A stretch of 64,000 nt of DNA from Glandiceps talaboti (taxonomy: Eukaryota; Hemichordata; Enteropneusta; Spengelidae), in contig NC_135564.1 of the NCBI RefSeq assembly GCF_964340395.1, forward strand, positions 21,058,402-21,122,401, in the 5' to 3' direction. The notes below the pieces were generated by a model. It did not search any database, was not told the origin of the DNA, and was given only the letters and a program-made list of their open reading frames with translations. Below are positions 1-10,843 of the stretch, in pieces. Within the stretch, counting starts at the first letter, position 1. Each line of letters opens with the position of its first letter. The position numbers and the translations under genes were made by a program.

Positions 1-44
1 TCTTTGGTTTTTTAACAGTAGGTTTAGGTGTAATTGCTTGAGTT

Positions 45-1012
45 AAATATTATGTACTAGCTAAAAGCCTTCTACGTTGGTACAGTTGGGTTAAATATTA
101 TGTACTAGCTAATAGCAGTCTACGTTGGGACAATTGAGTTAAATATTATGTACTAGCTAAAAGCAGTCTACGTTGGTACAATTGAGTTAAATATTATGTA
201 CTAGCTAAAAGCAGTCTACGTTCGTACAATTGAGTTAAATATTATGTACTAGCTAATTAAAAGCAGTCTACGTTGGTACAATTGAGTTAAATATTATGTA
301 CTAGCTAAAAGCAGTCTACGTTGGGACAATTGAGTTAAATATTATGTACTAGCTAAAAGCAGTCTACGTTGGTACAATTGAGTTAAATATTATGTACTAG
401 CTAAAAGCAGTCTACGTTGGTACAATTGAGTTAAATATTATGTACTAGCTAATTAAAAGCAGTCTACGTTGGTACAATTGAGTTAAATATTATGTACTAG
501 CTAAAAGCAGTCTACGTTCGTACAATTGAGTTAAATATTATGTACTAGCTAAAAGCAGTCTACGTTCGTACAATTGAGTTAAATATTATGTACTAGCTAA
601 AAGCAGTCTACGTTGGTACAATTGAGTTAAATATTATGTACTAGCTAATAGCAGTGTACGTTGGTACAATTGAGTTAAATATTATGTACTAGCTAATAGC
701 AGTGTACGTTGGTACAATTGAGTTTAATATTATGTACTAGCTAATAGCAGTGTACGTTGGTACAATTGAGTTAAATATTATGTACTAGCTAAAAGCAGTC
801 TACGTTCGTACAATTGAGTTAAATATTATGTACTAGCTAAAAGCAGTCTACGTTCGTACAATTGAGTTAAATATTATGTACTAGCTAAAAGCAGTCTACG
901 TTCGTACAATTGAGTTAAATATTATGTACTAGCTAATTAAAAGCAGTCTACGTTGGTACAATTGAGTTAAATATTATGTACTAGCTAAAAGCAGTCTACG
1001 TTGGGACAATTG
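45..1012. repeat. 48-bp minisatellite array
   Basis: About 20 head-to-tail copies of a 48-bp unit built around TATGTACTAGCTAAAAGCAG and ending GTACAATTGAG. Some copies are 52 bp because AATT is inserted after CTAGCT. Single-base variants (TTGGG, TTCGT, TTGGT; AGTCTAC, AGTGTAC) recur in neighbouring copies, which suggests local expansion. The minus-strand reading has stops in the unit, so it is intronic or intergenic. It ends about 35 bp from the tentative last exon of module M6. The first ~44 bases of the window are not part of the array and show nothing recognisable. Confidence 0.95.
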
Positions 1013-1047
1013 GTTGAATACCAATTTTAAAGTTGAATAGGGAGTAC

Positions 1048-1149
1048 TTGTAGCATTAGTAGTGGTTGCTGTCACAGTTTTTGTTACCGTAGGGCCTGAA
1101 CTTGTAGTGGCATATGATGTGGTGATGGGTGTAATTAATATTGTTCCTT
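1048..1149 (-). CDS. Module M6 mucin exon 3 (tentative)
   Basis: A Thr/Ser-rich open stretch (T-x-T, S-G-P-T, T-T-T-N-A-T) follows a good acceptor (pyrimidine-poor but AAAAG, phase 1). It resembles the C-terminal ends of the mucin exons in other modules, which finish with a T-A-T-T-V/T-x-T-S pattern. The donor is a guess: GTACTC at 1047 keeps phase 1 and gives a length divisible by three (34 codons), but it is a weak site. The frame stays open into the minisatellite. It may instead be a decayed exon. Confidence 0.35.
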
Positions 1150-1784
1150 CTTTTACATAGTATATGAGAAACACTTTTATATTAACCAAATAATGGTGGT
1201 TAGAATCTTTGTTTCAATTTTATAAATGCAATATGAAAAAGGTGTACATAATTATAAAGTACTGATTCATTCTTAAACTGCTATTCAAATAGTCTAAGAA
1301 TTAAGTGCATGAATTAAATTCGAATTGAAAGTCATTTTCATCGAGCTATTTCAGTTTCTAGACTATACTAACACAAATACACTTATGAAATCGAATTCTT
1401 AAATTGTAAATTAACAATGATTTTTGAAGTTGAACAAACATTGAAAACTATTGCTCAGTAAACAGGCTTCTTTTTATTACCAAGAACTTGGATAAATGAA
1501 AGCAATGCTGACTATTGTGCACCGCCAGATAAAATATTGTTACATAACCGTTATTTGCAAATGTTGGAGAGTGTGAAACGACCAAATGTGGCATATACTA
1601 TCCTACAAACTCAAGAATTGAAATTTCACCATCTCCGATCATGAGGTCACTTTGGAATAATATATCTTATGTTCCTTAAGATTACTCTTACCATTACTTA
1701 AATACTTTGCTCAACAATACATAACACAGAACTGTTGATTTTGGGTCGTTAAAAACGTTTTTTGATGAAACAGATGTATCTTAC
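1150..1784 (-). other. M6 mucin intron, nothing recognised
   Basis: AT-rich sequence between two small mucin exons. No repeat, RNA gene or coding similarity was recognised. Confidence 0.5.
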
Positions 1785-1901
1785 CATCCGTGGTGAAAGA
1801 GTCGGTAGTTGAACTCTCCGATGACAATATTTCCGATGATGAATATATTGTTTCATCTTCAGTTGTCATACCAATTGTTGTATACTCTTCCGTTGTAGTT
1901 T
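1785..1901 (-). CDS. Module M6 mucin exon 2
   Basis: 39 codons, Thr/Ser/Glu-rich (T-T-T-E-E-Y-T-T, then several S-S-S-E runs), bounded by a CAG acceptor and a GTAAGA donor, both phase 1. The N-terminal T-T-T-E-E/D-Y-T-T motif also opens the mucin exons of M2 and M3, so it is the same kind of low-complexity stalk. In modules M1-M5 this region is one uninterrupted exon; here it is cut out as a small separate exon. A likely O-glycosylated segment; the function is inferred from composition only. Confidence 0.6.
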
Positions 1902-2304
1902 CTGTTTACCACAATTTTATAATATGAATGTAGAGTAATGTATAGTGTATTAAAAATACGAGCGCAATCGTTGTTCCCACTGTTGCATATCTACGTTTGT
2001 CTAATAAACCTACAGATTATGTTTTTCCATAGCTTTTGTAGTTCATTTAGCCGTAATTACCGTCCCTTGATACGTCAACATGGATTAACAGCCACAAATT
2101 ATGGTGCAATTTCCGCAATGGTTTCCTTTAGCTTAATTCAGTAGGTAAGTAGTTAGAATGAAATTAATGTAATGTCTGTCAGTGGTTTCCAGATCGTCTT
2201 CTCGTTACTGAATAAATGCAGGTGAACATTATGAACATTTCTTAGCATTCGATGATAGAAATGTCTGTGTTGGGAAATATGTTGAAACAAGAGAATTTGG
2301 TGCT

Positions 2305-2775
2305 TCTTACCACAGGGAAAAGGACGATTATCAATTTTGTTCTCGGATTTCTAATATTATTTTCCGTATATTTCAAATAAAAGTATAAAATTTGGTTTCC
2401 TCTGACTGATTTTTTTCTTATTTCCTACCTGTTATCACTGTCTTATCAGAGTTTATCAGTTTTGCATTAATTAGTAGCTTGCGAATCCGAGAACAAACTA
2501 ACTGGTTATATGCCCAATTAACGCATTACGCAATAAGTGTAAACATCCACTGATCCGACTAATGGCAGTACATGTTTACACTCACTGCAAAAAGTATTAA
2601 TTGGGCAATTATCCCTGAGTTTGTTCTATGATTGGTAAACTCTAATAAGACAGTGGTAACAGTAAAAAATAGTGGAAAAATGAGAGGAAATAATATCTAT
2701 TTGAAATGTAGTATTAGAAATCCGGAAAATCGCCAGAACAACATTGATTATTTGTCCTTTACCCTATGTTCTTAC
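2305..2775. mobile_element. Foldback / long-hairpin element
   Basis: Two imperfect inverted arms of about 200-230 bp (roughly 2305-2546 and 2572-2775) face each other across a ~25-bp centre. The inner ends are AGTGTAAACAT and ATGTTTACACT. Matching blocks along the arms include CCCAATTAA, ACTGTCTTATCAGAGTTTA (one mismatch), GGATTTCTAAT and AAAGGACGATTATCAA-like ends. There is no coding capacity. The structure is typical of a foldback or MITE-like non-autonomous element. No clear target duplication was identified, so the outer borders are approximate. It lies in the intron between M6 mucin exons 1 and 2. Confidence 0.7.
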
Positions 2776-2979
2776 TAAACAAGGCAGTCACATAATCATA
2801 GTTTGTGCTTTCATATATTTGACATTTTCATTTCATTTGATATTTGCTGTTTTCCACAAACAAATTAAACATACCCGATAAATTCTTTAAAAGTTATTGA
2901 TATTATATTAATTCCATACATGGTTATAGGAGTTTCAGCATATTAAAATTAGGTAAATCACATGTTAGTGTTGTCTCAC

Positions 2980-3312
2980 CTTCAGTCCTTGCAGAATATG
3001 CGGTTGGACTCTCCGTTGATGATTGAGGTTCGGTAGATGTTATTGAGCGAGTTATTGTTTTTTCAGACGATGAATAAAATGTGGTATAATCTTCGCTTGT
3101 TGCTTCCGTTACTGTGACAAGAGTTGGTGTGACAATGGTTGTTGAGAATGGATAGGTATTGTCATCTTCAATTGTTGAAGAATATGTAGTCGAACCTTCA
3201 CTTGATACTTCGGTGGTGATTGGCTTCGTAGTGCTGACATAAGTTGTCTGTTCCTCCGTTGTTGTGAAATATGTAGTAAACTCCTCAGTAGTCGGTTCCG
3301 TTGTGGCCAGTA
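2980..3312 (-). CDS. Module M6 mucin exon 1
   Basis: 111 codons of Thr/Ser/Glu-rich sequence. The opening (A-T-T-E-P-T-T-E-E-F-T-T-Y-F-T-T-T-E-E) is the counterpart of the start of the M4 and M5 mucin exons (S-P-T-T-E-P-T-T-E-A-F-T-T-Y-F-T-T-T-E-E), which establishes it as the M6 version. Acceptor TATAG and donor GTGAGA are both phase 1. It should splice from the M6 FTP exon b at 7199. It lacks the 39-aa repeats found in M4 and M5, so the repeat array was lost here or never expanded. Confidence 0.75.
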
Positions 3313-3799
3313 CTATAATATAAAACCGAAGTAGTTAATTAGTGAGTTCGTATACGAATGTATCTCGTTGTCCTAACATATGTTTATAATTGTTGGATGA
3401 GGTTATTCCTGCACATTTAATAGGGTTCTCTTTAGGTTGCGTACTATTTATGCCTGTTATAATATTACCCTATGTTCTCTCTAATGGTACAAATGCCCAA
3501 AACATTCACTGGTGACAAAAGGGGAGAAGTGGATGATACGCCAAAGGAAATTATCTATGAGTCCAAGCAAGTGTTTTCTTGTATACGGTTCATCTGTAAA
3601 CAATTTTACCATCTTTTCTCTATTGGTTTGCTTTATAGCCGTTAAAGTAGAAATAGTCTTAAAACTACAAAAAAGGGTAGGGAAGGTAATTTGCAATTGC
3701 CAACCATAAAGCCCTCAGTACTGTAAGTTCTATCCTCATTTTCTTAACTATACTTTCATCATAAAATATGAAATGAAAAAGTATGCAATAAACTATAAA
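3313..3799 (-). other. Intron remainder beside LINE
   Basis: Part of the M6 FTP-b to mucin intron that is not LINE-derived. No gene recognised; short ORFs on both strands have no visible domain. Confidence 0.4.
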
Positions 3800-6700
3800 A
3801 CAATATGTCAAATTGAACGTTCGAGCTTATCCTTGACACGCAAATGCAATTTTTACGAATTTTGACTGACGTTAACGCTGACATTGTCTCTATTAATGAA
3901 ACTCATTTACCACGGAATGAAACTATTGACATTGAAGGTTTCGATTGGATTGGCCATAATAGAAATTTAGTACACATTGATGTCATCGTGCGCTTGATGG
4001 TGTTGGAATTTTTGAGACAAATGAATTGTATGGGGAATGTACAATTTCTGTATTTATGGGATCCTTTTTGATTTTGAAAGTAAATGTACTGACATCTCTT
4101 TTGTTCTTTATGCATGTTATTTACCGCCTGAGAATTCATCACCATGGCGGAAGAGATGCGAACATATGTTTGGCCATTTGTTAGCACAACTCTATTTGCA
4201 AGATAGTATTGACACAGTGATCATCGATCTGTGGTGACCTTAACGCTCAAACAGGTAATTTAAATAACAAGATATGTAGACATCGTTGACCACATTCCAA
4301 ATAGGTGTAGAATTGATACCAAAACCAACCATGTACAACACGATCAAAGTCTTTGTCAGTTTTTGCAGAAGGCCAAGCTTTGTATTTTAAAATGGTCGTT
4401 TTGATAAGTAATTTAATTTCTATATCTGTACGGAGAAGGTCAGCTGTAGATTATGTATGTGTTCCCCATGATACCTTAAATCATTGTAGTAACTTTGTTA
4501 TTATCACCATGTCATCACTTGTTGAAAAGCTTAATTTGTTTGACGCTTTTACTGAGAGAAGTAAATTGCCAGATCATTCATTTTTAAGTTTTGATTTCTC
4601 TGATCGCCCAACTGGCTCAATTCCCAAAGAGAACGCCATGAAAGCGTCGGTAAATGTTTTCAGAAAGTTTCGTTTAAATCTGATTCCTATGAACTTCCTT
4701 GAATCAGATGTAGCCCGACAAGCTTTGTTTGATTTGATCTCAAAAATAGAAACCTGTAGATAGTCACAGGGGGAGAACGATACACTTTACGCAAGTCTGC
4801 ATGACTGTATTCAAGCTGGAATGAACTCTATCATGCAGTCCTAACACTAGTGTCAACATGTGATTTCGTCATAGAAAGCCTTTCTGGAACGCTGAATTAT
4901 TTAAATTGTGACACAAAATGGGGGAAAAGGGGAACTATACCTTCAATCCCAGTCGTCAAATGCGACAAAGAATGGGTTGAGGGGTAATTTTAAAGATGCC
5001 AGACAAACTTTTGATAGAAAATTGCGGGCTTGTGAACGTAACTATAGAAAGGGTCGAGTTGTTGAAATTAAGACCGCTTGCACTTCAAACCCTTGTCAAT
5101 TTTGGGAACACATAATAAATTAGGTACAAAAAATAATTCAATTCCACTGGAAGTATATGACAATAATGGTAATGTTTCTCGAAATGTCATGGCGTTTTAA
5201 ACAAGTGGAGACATGATTTTTCAAATCTCTTCAAGACTCCCGATCAGGGTGACTTTGACGATAACTTTTATACACGTATGTTACATCATAAAACATGCAA
5301 TTTAGAACATCCGTTGTATATTAGTAACGTTCACTTGAACAGAAATTGTTATGCACAGGAAATTAAAAATGTGGTTAGAATGGCAAGGTCAGGCAAGTCA
5401 CCTGGTATTGATAAAATTCCATATGAAGTGGTGAGAAATCATCCCTCTATGGCGTTTTAACAGTTTTTCAGTTTTGTTTTGACTCAGGCAACGTTCCTAG
5501 TGTTTGGAAAAAAAACCACTTATTTGTCTACTTCCGAAAGATGGGAGCAGTGATAAATGCATATCTATGAATTATAGGAGTATTAGTATCCTATCTACGA
5601 TGTCAATGCTGTACAGGTGTGTACTCAATAACAGACCTCTAAGCAATTTAGAAAACAGTATCTTAGTTGATGAACAGAATGGCTTTAGAAAAGGGAGAAG
5701 CTGTCAATATCACATTTATGCTTTAACGTCAATTGTAAGAACTAGAAAGGTTCATGGCTTGTCAAAGTTTGCTACATGTATTGATTTAAGAAAAGCTTTT
5801 AATAGTGTTGATAAAATGGACAGGGTATAAGTGCCTCTGTGAAACTGAGTAGTCTACCAACTGACTGTTTCTCTGAGTCAGACAAGGCGAAATATATGGA
5901 CTTCAGTACCTATACCAAGTTGTATGAAGCTAGCGTAGTATCAATTCTTGATTATTGTTCTGGGGTGTGGACTTTTGATAAATTTGGCAAGTGTGAAATG
6001 ATACAACACAGGGCACTGATATTCTTTCTCGGTACACAATGATTTTCTCCTATCCCAGCACTCATAGGAGACACTAGCTGGTTGGTTGTCATGTATCGAA
6101 GGTGGATTAATATGGGCCGGTTCTGGAAGCATATAACTACTCTAGATGAACGAAGAATCACAAAGCAGATATTTATATGGGATCATGTACTGAACTTCAA
6201 TAATTGGTCTTCAGAAGTTTACAAAATTCTGATAATATTAATGAAGAGTCAAGTCTTAGTGATAATGTTATTATGTTAATTTAAGAAAAACTCTTGTCAA
6301 ACATTCAAGAAACGTAGATTGTAAGTGTACGTAACAAGCCTAAACTGCGTACATACACTAAAATTAAGTTGTAATGTAAACTCGAATAGTATGCGAGTGT
6401 ATGCGAGACGTTCTCAAAGATCATTATTGGCACAGTTTCGTATGTGCATCTTGCCGCTATGTTTGAAATTGGACGTTTTAGGCACGAGTTGATAGATTTT
6501 ATAATTTAAATGTTGTAGAAGATGAATGTCATTTTTTGTTTGCATGTGCTCAATATCATGCTCTCAGACAACAATATCTTAGCTCTATTCTAAATAACCT
6601 ACAGGCCTTGACAGAGTTAAACTAGGCTATTTTTCTCTGGACCAGTAACACCACTTGCAAAATTTATAGAAAGAAGCATTTTATAAACGAAGATAGCTAT

Positions 6701-6854
6701 TGTATTTTTAATTGATTTTGTTTTTGCCGGTTTATACCCGTATTTCTTTATTTTTGTGCTCTCAACCTACTGTAACTATAATGTGTATTTATTGGTGACT
6801 TATAAGTCCATTGGGCTGGGCAATCCTTTTGTTGCAAGTCACAATAATAAATAA

Positions 6855-6892
<38 letters not shown>

Positions 6893-6928
6893 AAATGTAC
6901 TACTACTACTACTACTACTACTACAATC
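3800..6928 (+). mobile_element. Degraded non-LTR retrotransposon (LINE), endonuclease + RT
   Basis: Plus-strand fragments in several frames read as a broken LINE ORF2. An APE-type endonuclease start has the N-A-D-I-V-S-I-N-E-T-H-L motif near 3870. A linker and finger region reads S-G-K-S-P-G-I-D-K-I-P-Y-E near 5395. Reverse-transcriptase core pieces N-Y-R-S-I-S-I-L-S, N-G-F-R-K-G-R-S-C and D-L-R-K-A-F-N-S-V-D lie at about 5570-5810. C-terminal pieces run to about 6260. Frameshifts and stops make it non-functional, and the FADD-type catalytic box was not found, so part of the palm is deleted. The 3' end is an (ACT)n tract. It sits antisense in the M6 FTP-b to mucin intron. The clade was not assigned; the 5' border is approximate. 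Confidence 0.85.
6855..6925. repeat. (ACT)n microsatellite, LINE 3' tail
   Basis: Trinucleotide run with one ACAAATGT interruption, immediately after AATAATAAATAA. It is probably the terminal repeat of the adjacent LINE. Sequence shared with modules M5 and M4 resumes about 15 bp beyond it (GACACATCACACTCTAGC). Confidence 0.9.
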
Positions 6929-7198
6929 GATGCTATGCAACTGACACATCACACTCTAGCTAGGGTACTCAAAAGTAACATTTTAAATGACTTGTCTATC
7001 TTTTAATACTAACGCTTCAGGTTCAAGTATATAAAGGTTATAAAAGTGGAAATTGTGGCAATGCCAATAACGAAACGAAGGAAGAACTTGATTAGTTTTC
7101 AACGAACGAACGACCATTGGTCTAATCAAATAATGGGTTTTGTGGTTCCTATTGTCACATAAAGTTAGAAATATTCATGTTGACAATTTTTAACTCAC

Positions 7199-7399
7199 GT
7201 GTTCCACAGACTTGAACCTCACACAGTGTCAAAACTTGGTTATTTCCAGGTAGCCGTATAACGATATAATTCCCTTGTCTACCACTACAATCAAATGTCA
7301 TTGTAGTGTTATCGGACGAAACTGTATCACAGTATTCTTCTCCATCGCTTGTATCATCATCATGGGCTATGTAGATTTCAGCACCATTAAGTCTCATCG
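7199..7399 (-). CDS. Module M6 FTP (F5/8C-type lectin) exon b
   Basis: 67 codons forming the second half of a fucolectin-tachylectin-pentraxin (FTP) F5/8C domain. It begins after a CAG acceptor with the M-R-L-N-G-A-E-I strand, has cysteines at about residues 24, 38, 60 and 65, and ends with the L-T-L-C-E-V-x-V-C-G signature typical of FTP domains. The donor GTGAGT is phase 1. It differs from the M5 and M4 copies at only a handful of bases. It is the last well-preserved domain of the series at the left; its mucin partner lies beyond a LINE insertion. Confidence 0.88.
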
Positions 7400-7550
7400 C
7401 TGTTTAGTGTAACCAAAGATAGAATGGTTAATATTACTTCAGTGTGTATGTTATTGCTTGGTATACATTATCGTCACTCAGACTCAGACACAATTGTTTG
7501 AATTTCATAAGACACCACACAAATTAGTAGAACAGTGAGGTTTTACTGAC

Positions 7551-7763
7551 CATTTCCACCTTCTCTATTGGTTATTGTTATTTCCTCAATCTCATAAACG
7601 TCATCAAGCTGAACTTTCCACCATGGGTTAGTCTCTTCCTTTGTATGTGAACAACTCCCTCCTCCATAACTGCTGTCTGTATTTCCATCATTTGCTCTAC
7701 CTGGGGTTCCTCCATAATCAGTTGAACTTTGACCTGATGGTCTGCCTTTTGCTAAATTACTTC
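7551..7763 (-). CDS. Module M6 FTP exon a
   Basis: 71 codons, first half of the FTP domain: N-L-A-K-G-R-P-S-G-Q-S-S opening, A-N-D-G-N-T-D-S-S-Y loop, C-S-H-T, N-P-W-W-K-V-Q-L and I-T-N-R. The histidine (residue 40) and arginine (residue 67) are 27 apart, and the first arginine of exon b is 7 further on. That is the spacing of the fucose-contacting His52/Arg79/Arg86 of eel fucolectin. The vicinal Cys pair of that lectin is absent. The donor is GTCAGT here against GTAAGT in M5. Acceptor AAAG, phase 1. Confidence 0.88.
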
Positions 7764-8063
7764 CTTTAGAGATAAAAGTAACCACAGCTTATAAACACTT
7801 AATAATATTACGTATCTTAAGAATCTCAATGATTTGTAATTTTGCTTCAACTCACAAGTGGGCTATAGTGAGCCAATATGATCTTAGATAATGGTCTCCC
7901 CACATTCAATTTCTCAACACATTCAAAGACACGTGGCTGTTAATTACTGGTACAGATCCATATAATTCAGATATATTTTACACATCAACGGAACCAAAAT
8001 GGAAATACCACACACTCGTTTCTGAAATAGCAGAGGTGACTTCGTTTGAAGTACAATGTGGAC

Positions 8064-8065
<2 letters not shown>

Positions 8066-8143
<78 letters not shown>
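8066..8143. repeat. (AT)n microsatellite with duplicated flank
   Basis: About 39 uninterrupted AT units. Both sides carry TGTGGACGA, so the tract looks inserted into, or expanded with, a 9-bp flank duplication. The related intron at 28880 has a single copy and no AT tract. The tyrosine-isoleucine ORFs across it are artefacts. Confidence 0.95.
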
Positions 8144-8146
<3 letters not shown>

Positions 8147-8172
8147 GGACGAAAACTCAAAACTGTAATTCT

Positions 8173-8278
8173 TTAGTGGTGTAGCCTGGAATCCTTGCGA
8201 ATTGGGGGTTTTAATTCGTTATTCTCCAGATTAGGAATAAAACTTCAAAATTCCCAATTGCCTGGATTCTAGCCTATG
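8173..8278. repeat. Imperfect hairpin, ~40-bp arms
   Basis: TAGCCTGGAATCC...GAATTGGG on the left pairs with CCCAATTGCCTGGATTCTAGCCTA on the right. The same hairpin recurs at 28915-29012. In the M5-side intron (about 16640-16690) the left arm is deleted while the right arm remains. Possibly a MITE remnant. Confidence 0.6.
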
Positions 8279-8990
8279 TGTGATTGTAATAAGAATTGCA
8301 ATTGTCAAGTCCCTTAAATAAGTATTGATGAGAACGCAGCCACCAAATAATTAAGCTCATTCTTAGCCTTTGCCACGTGTGAAGAATAAGAACTCTGCAT
8401 AACATCTGTTATTCACTGTTTCCACGAAAAACCTCCCACAAACAACCCCAATACTTGATGAGGAGAACAATCATGTTGACTCCGTCTCATGTCTCCCATT
8501 CCTTATAATTAGATGATTGGTTTTGATATAATGTATTGTGAGCCTTTTGGGATCACACCTAATGAATGTGTTTTGTAGTTGTTTTTTTTATGTAAACGTA
8601 ATACTCGTTTGTAAGTTTGTGGAAAACACCTGCATCATCTGCTTAGAATCGAAAGTCAAGTAAATCTTTTAAAGTGTTATATAATGACTATGAATGAAAG
8701 ACAATACAGCATCTAAATTGGAGCATAGTGGTTGGAACACCACGCGTGTTTGGATTTTTGCATGAATCGATACCAAACTAACATGTAGAAGTGGGATATT
8801 TTTTAAAAAGTTGCAATTGAGAATATCTGATACTTTACCATAATGGTCTAGTTTGGATATGAAATTACAATTAAATGCATCTAAAAAAAAGTACCAATGA
8901 CATTGTGATGGAACAAACAGCCTAACACACAGACTGATAACGAGTACAGTAAGTGTACTATTTGTTCATTATATGTGAGCTGAAACTTAC

Positions 8991-9050
8991 CCAAAGTACA
9001 TGGAGCATCAGGATCCAAAGTCTGCAACGGGGATTCTGTTGTTGTAGCTT
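8991..9050 (-). CDS. Module M5 linker exon
   Basis: 20 codons after a TTTCAG acceptor and before a GTAAGT donor, both phase 1. The peptide starts E-A-T-T-T-E-S-P and ends D-A-P-C-T-L-G, with one cysteine near the end. It matches the M4 and M3 linkers base for base over the exon. It joins CCP3 to the FTP domain of the following module, giving C-T-L-G-S-N-L-A-K-G. This is the key evidence that modules belong to one reading frame. Too short to be called on its own; support comes from conservation in five modules. Confidence 0.75.
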
Positions 9051-9436
9051 CTGAAATTCAGAATAATAAGCAATTATCCTGGTGGACACATCAAAATAAA
9101 AGTAGGAATGATATAAGTAAAACATCAATCCACTTAATGTTATGAATTTTGAATCTTTTGTTGAGAACAAATGGTATAATGTCACGTTTTAAAGTTATAG
9201 TCATTTTCCAAATATGCTTAACTGTACCCTTGAATAAATCGATTTCAGTCGACATACTTTTATAAATTATTACAATGACAACCTGAACAACAAAAAGATC
9301 AATCGCATTCTCATGTTCTATTTTCTTTGGGATAACGGTATAAAGTGATTGGATTTCAATAGTTGACAAAAGTTTTATGAGAATATTTCAATGTTTATAA
9401 TATAACATCAAAAGGCAGTAGAAATAAACAAATTAC

Positions 9437-9622
9437 CTGTACATGTTGCGTTAGGCCCTCCTTCCCACGTTCCATTCAAACACAACATTGTAGAATCACC
9501 ACTCAATGTGTAGTATGAAGGAATACATGCAATCTGAATTATTGTACCATTTACGACTGGAAACCTGCTGTTTTCCTTGCCAAATTGAAGATGATTAGGT
9601 AGGATTGGTTCAATGCACGCAC
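9437..9622 (-). CDS. Module M5 CCP3 (sushi) exon
   Basis: 62 codons: a complete four-cysteine sushi domain (Cys at about 3, 33, 48, 61) with the late Trp before the last Cys (N-G-T-W-E-G). Three N-glycosylation sequons are visible (N-G-T twice, N-A-T). Acceptor TTCAG, donor GTAATT, phase 1-1. CCP domains are small beta modules used as spacers and protein-binding units in complement-type and adhesion proteins; no specific ligand can be named. The exon is identical at protein level to the M4 copy. Confidence 0.9.
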
Positions 9623-10226
9623 CTGAAGATAACATAGGTTTAGATAGGGACGTCATAAAGCACATTCTAGTTTATTGAATGTAAGTTTACATAAGCTCTA
9701 AAGATTAATTATCAATAGATAACGAGATCTCGACAAATATCAAAAGGACAGGTGTGCATTTTTATGATTGATATATGTACCTAATTATATCAAAGTAGAA
9801 GCTTGCATTCTTAAGATATACCCTTATTATTGAAAAGAATTAATTATGCAAATTACTCATATTTTTGAGAATTTGGCATCTAGTTTCTATTTTTTCTGTT
9901 TTCGAGAGATGCGAATAAAGCTTGGCAAACATTCCGTATTGGTTCATTATTGAAGCACAAGAGGTAAAGTTTCAATGACGATTTTTTAAATATATCAACA
10001 TGAATATCTGCGGAATGAAGGACTAGACTAACTTGACGGGTAATGATATAAATTTTTCTACTGCGTGATACAGTTGTGGTTATACTCTAGTACTCATGTA
10101 TTAAATTTGAATGATATATGCATTGTGATATATTTGCCTCCTTTAAAACAAATTTCAATTGAGGTACGTTTTAAGAAGATCCGACAGTTACTTAAACTGT
10201 TAAAATCACATTAAGATGATACTTAC

Positions 10227-10448
10227 TTGGTGAAACACACAATGGAACAGGTGCACTCCAAATAGAGCCAGTATTATTACAAGGTATTTCATTCTCAACT
10301 TGGCAAACAAGAGTCTCATCGCCAAATAAGTTATAACCCTCATCACATTCAAATGTTAATGTTTCACCAATTGCTGCCGGGAACATCACTGTAGTCGATT
10401 GTCTTCCGTTTTCTGGTATTCCAGGATCTACACATCTAACTTGGTCTC
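10227..10448 (-). CDS. Module M5 CCP2 (sushi) exon
   Basis: 74 codons, sushi domain with cysteines near 6, 35, 49, 57 and 71 and Trp 64. It has one more cysteine than the standard four because of an inserted I-P-C-N-N-T-G loop that also carries an N-glycosylation sequon. The F-E-C-D-E-G-Y core is classic CCP. Acceptor GCAG, donor GTAAGT, phase 1-1. The extra unpaired-looking Cys is kept in every module, so it is probably structural (possible partner in a neighbouring domain). Confidence 0.9.
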
Positions 10449-10843
10449 CTGCATAAAGACGGTTGAGGGTTTAATAAAATGTCACTGTTTTAATTTTAAT
10501 GATATAATGTCAAATTATTTCATACACATAATTATTATAGTTCGAACAAAAATATGCTAATGCTTTCAAATTATTTACAATTACTATATTCAGACAGTTG
10601 TACACTTATATGCCTACATCTATATAGTTGTATTTCTTATTGGAACACAAACAAATGGTGAAGGTTTTAGAGTTTAAATCATCAAACCATTTCTAAGAAA
10701 TCCACAAACGTAAATCCCCTGATAGTATGACTTCATGTCCAATGTGGGAATTATTATTGAAGTTGTCTTCAAATGTCAAAAAACTATAACATAACATAAT
10801 GGTTTTCATTTCGATATTCTAAATAGATGCATTTAGAACGTAC

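Larger units (their letters stand above)
7764..8990 (-). other. Intron, linker to FTP-a
   Basis: Joins the M5 linker to the M6 FTP exon a. It holds the (AT)n tract and a ~100-bp hairpin. The rest shows no gene and matches the equivalent intron at 16217-17410 closely. Confidence 0.7.

Noticed and set aside
45-1012. CRISPR array (direct repeats at both window edges)
   Set aside because: Repeats are contiguous with no unique spacers, and the context is an animal genome.
3844-6280. Host genes on the plus strand at 3.8-6.3 kb
   Set aside because: Fragments match endonuclease and reverse-transcriptase motifs with stops and frameshifts; degraded LINE.
8066-8160. Tyr-Ile repeat ORFs at 8.0 kb and 16.5 kb
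   Set aside because: Translation of (AT)n microsatellites.
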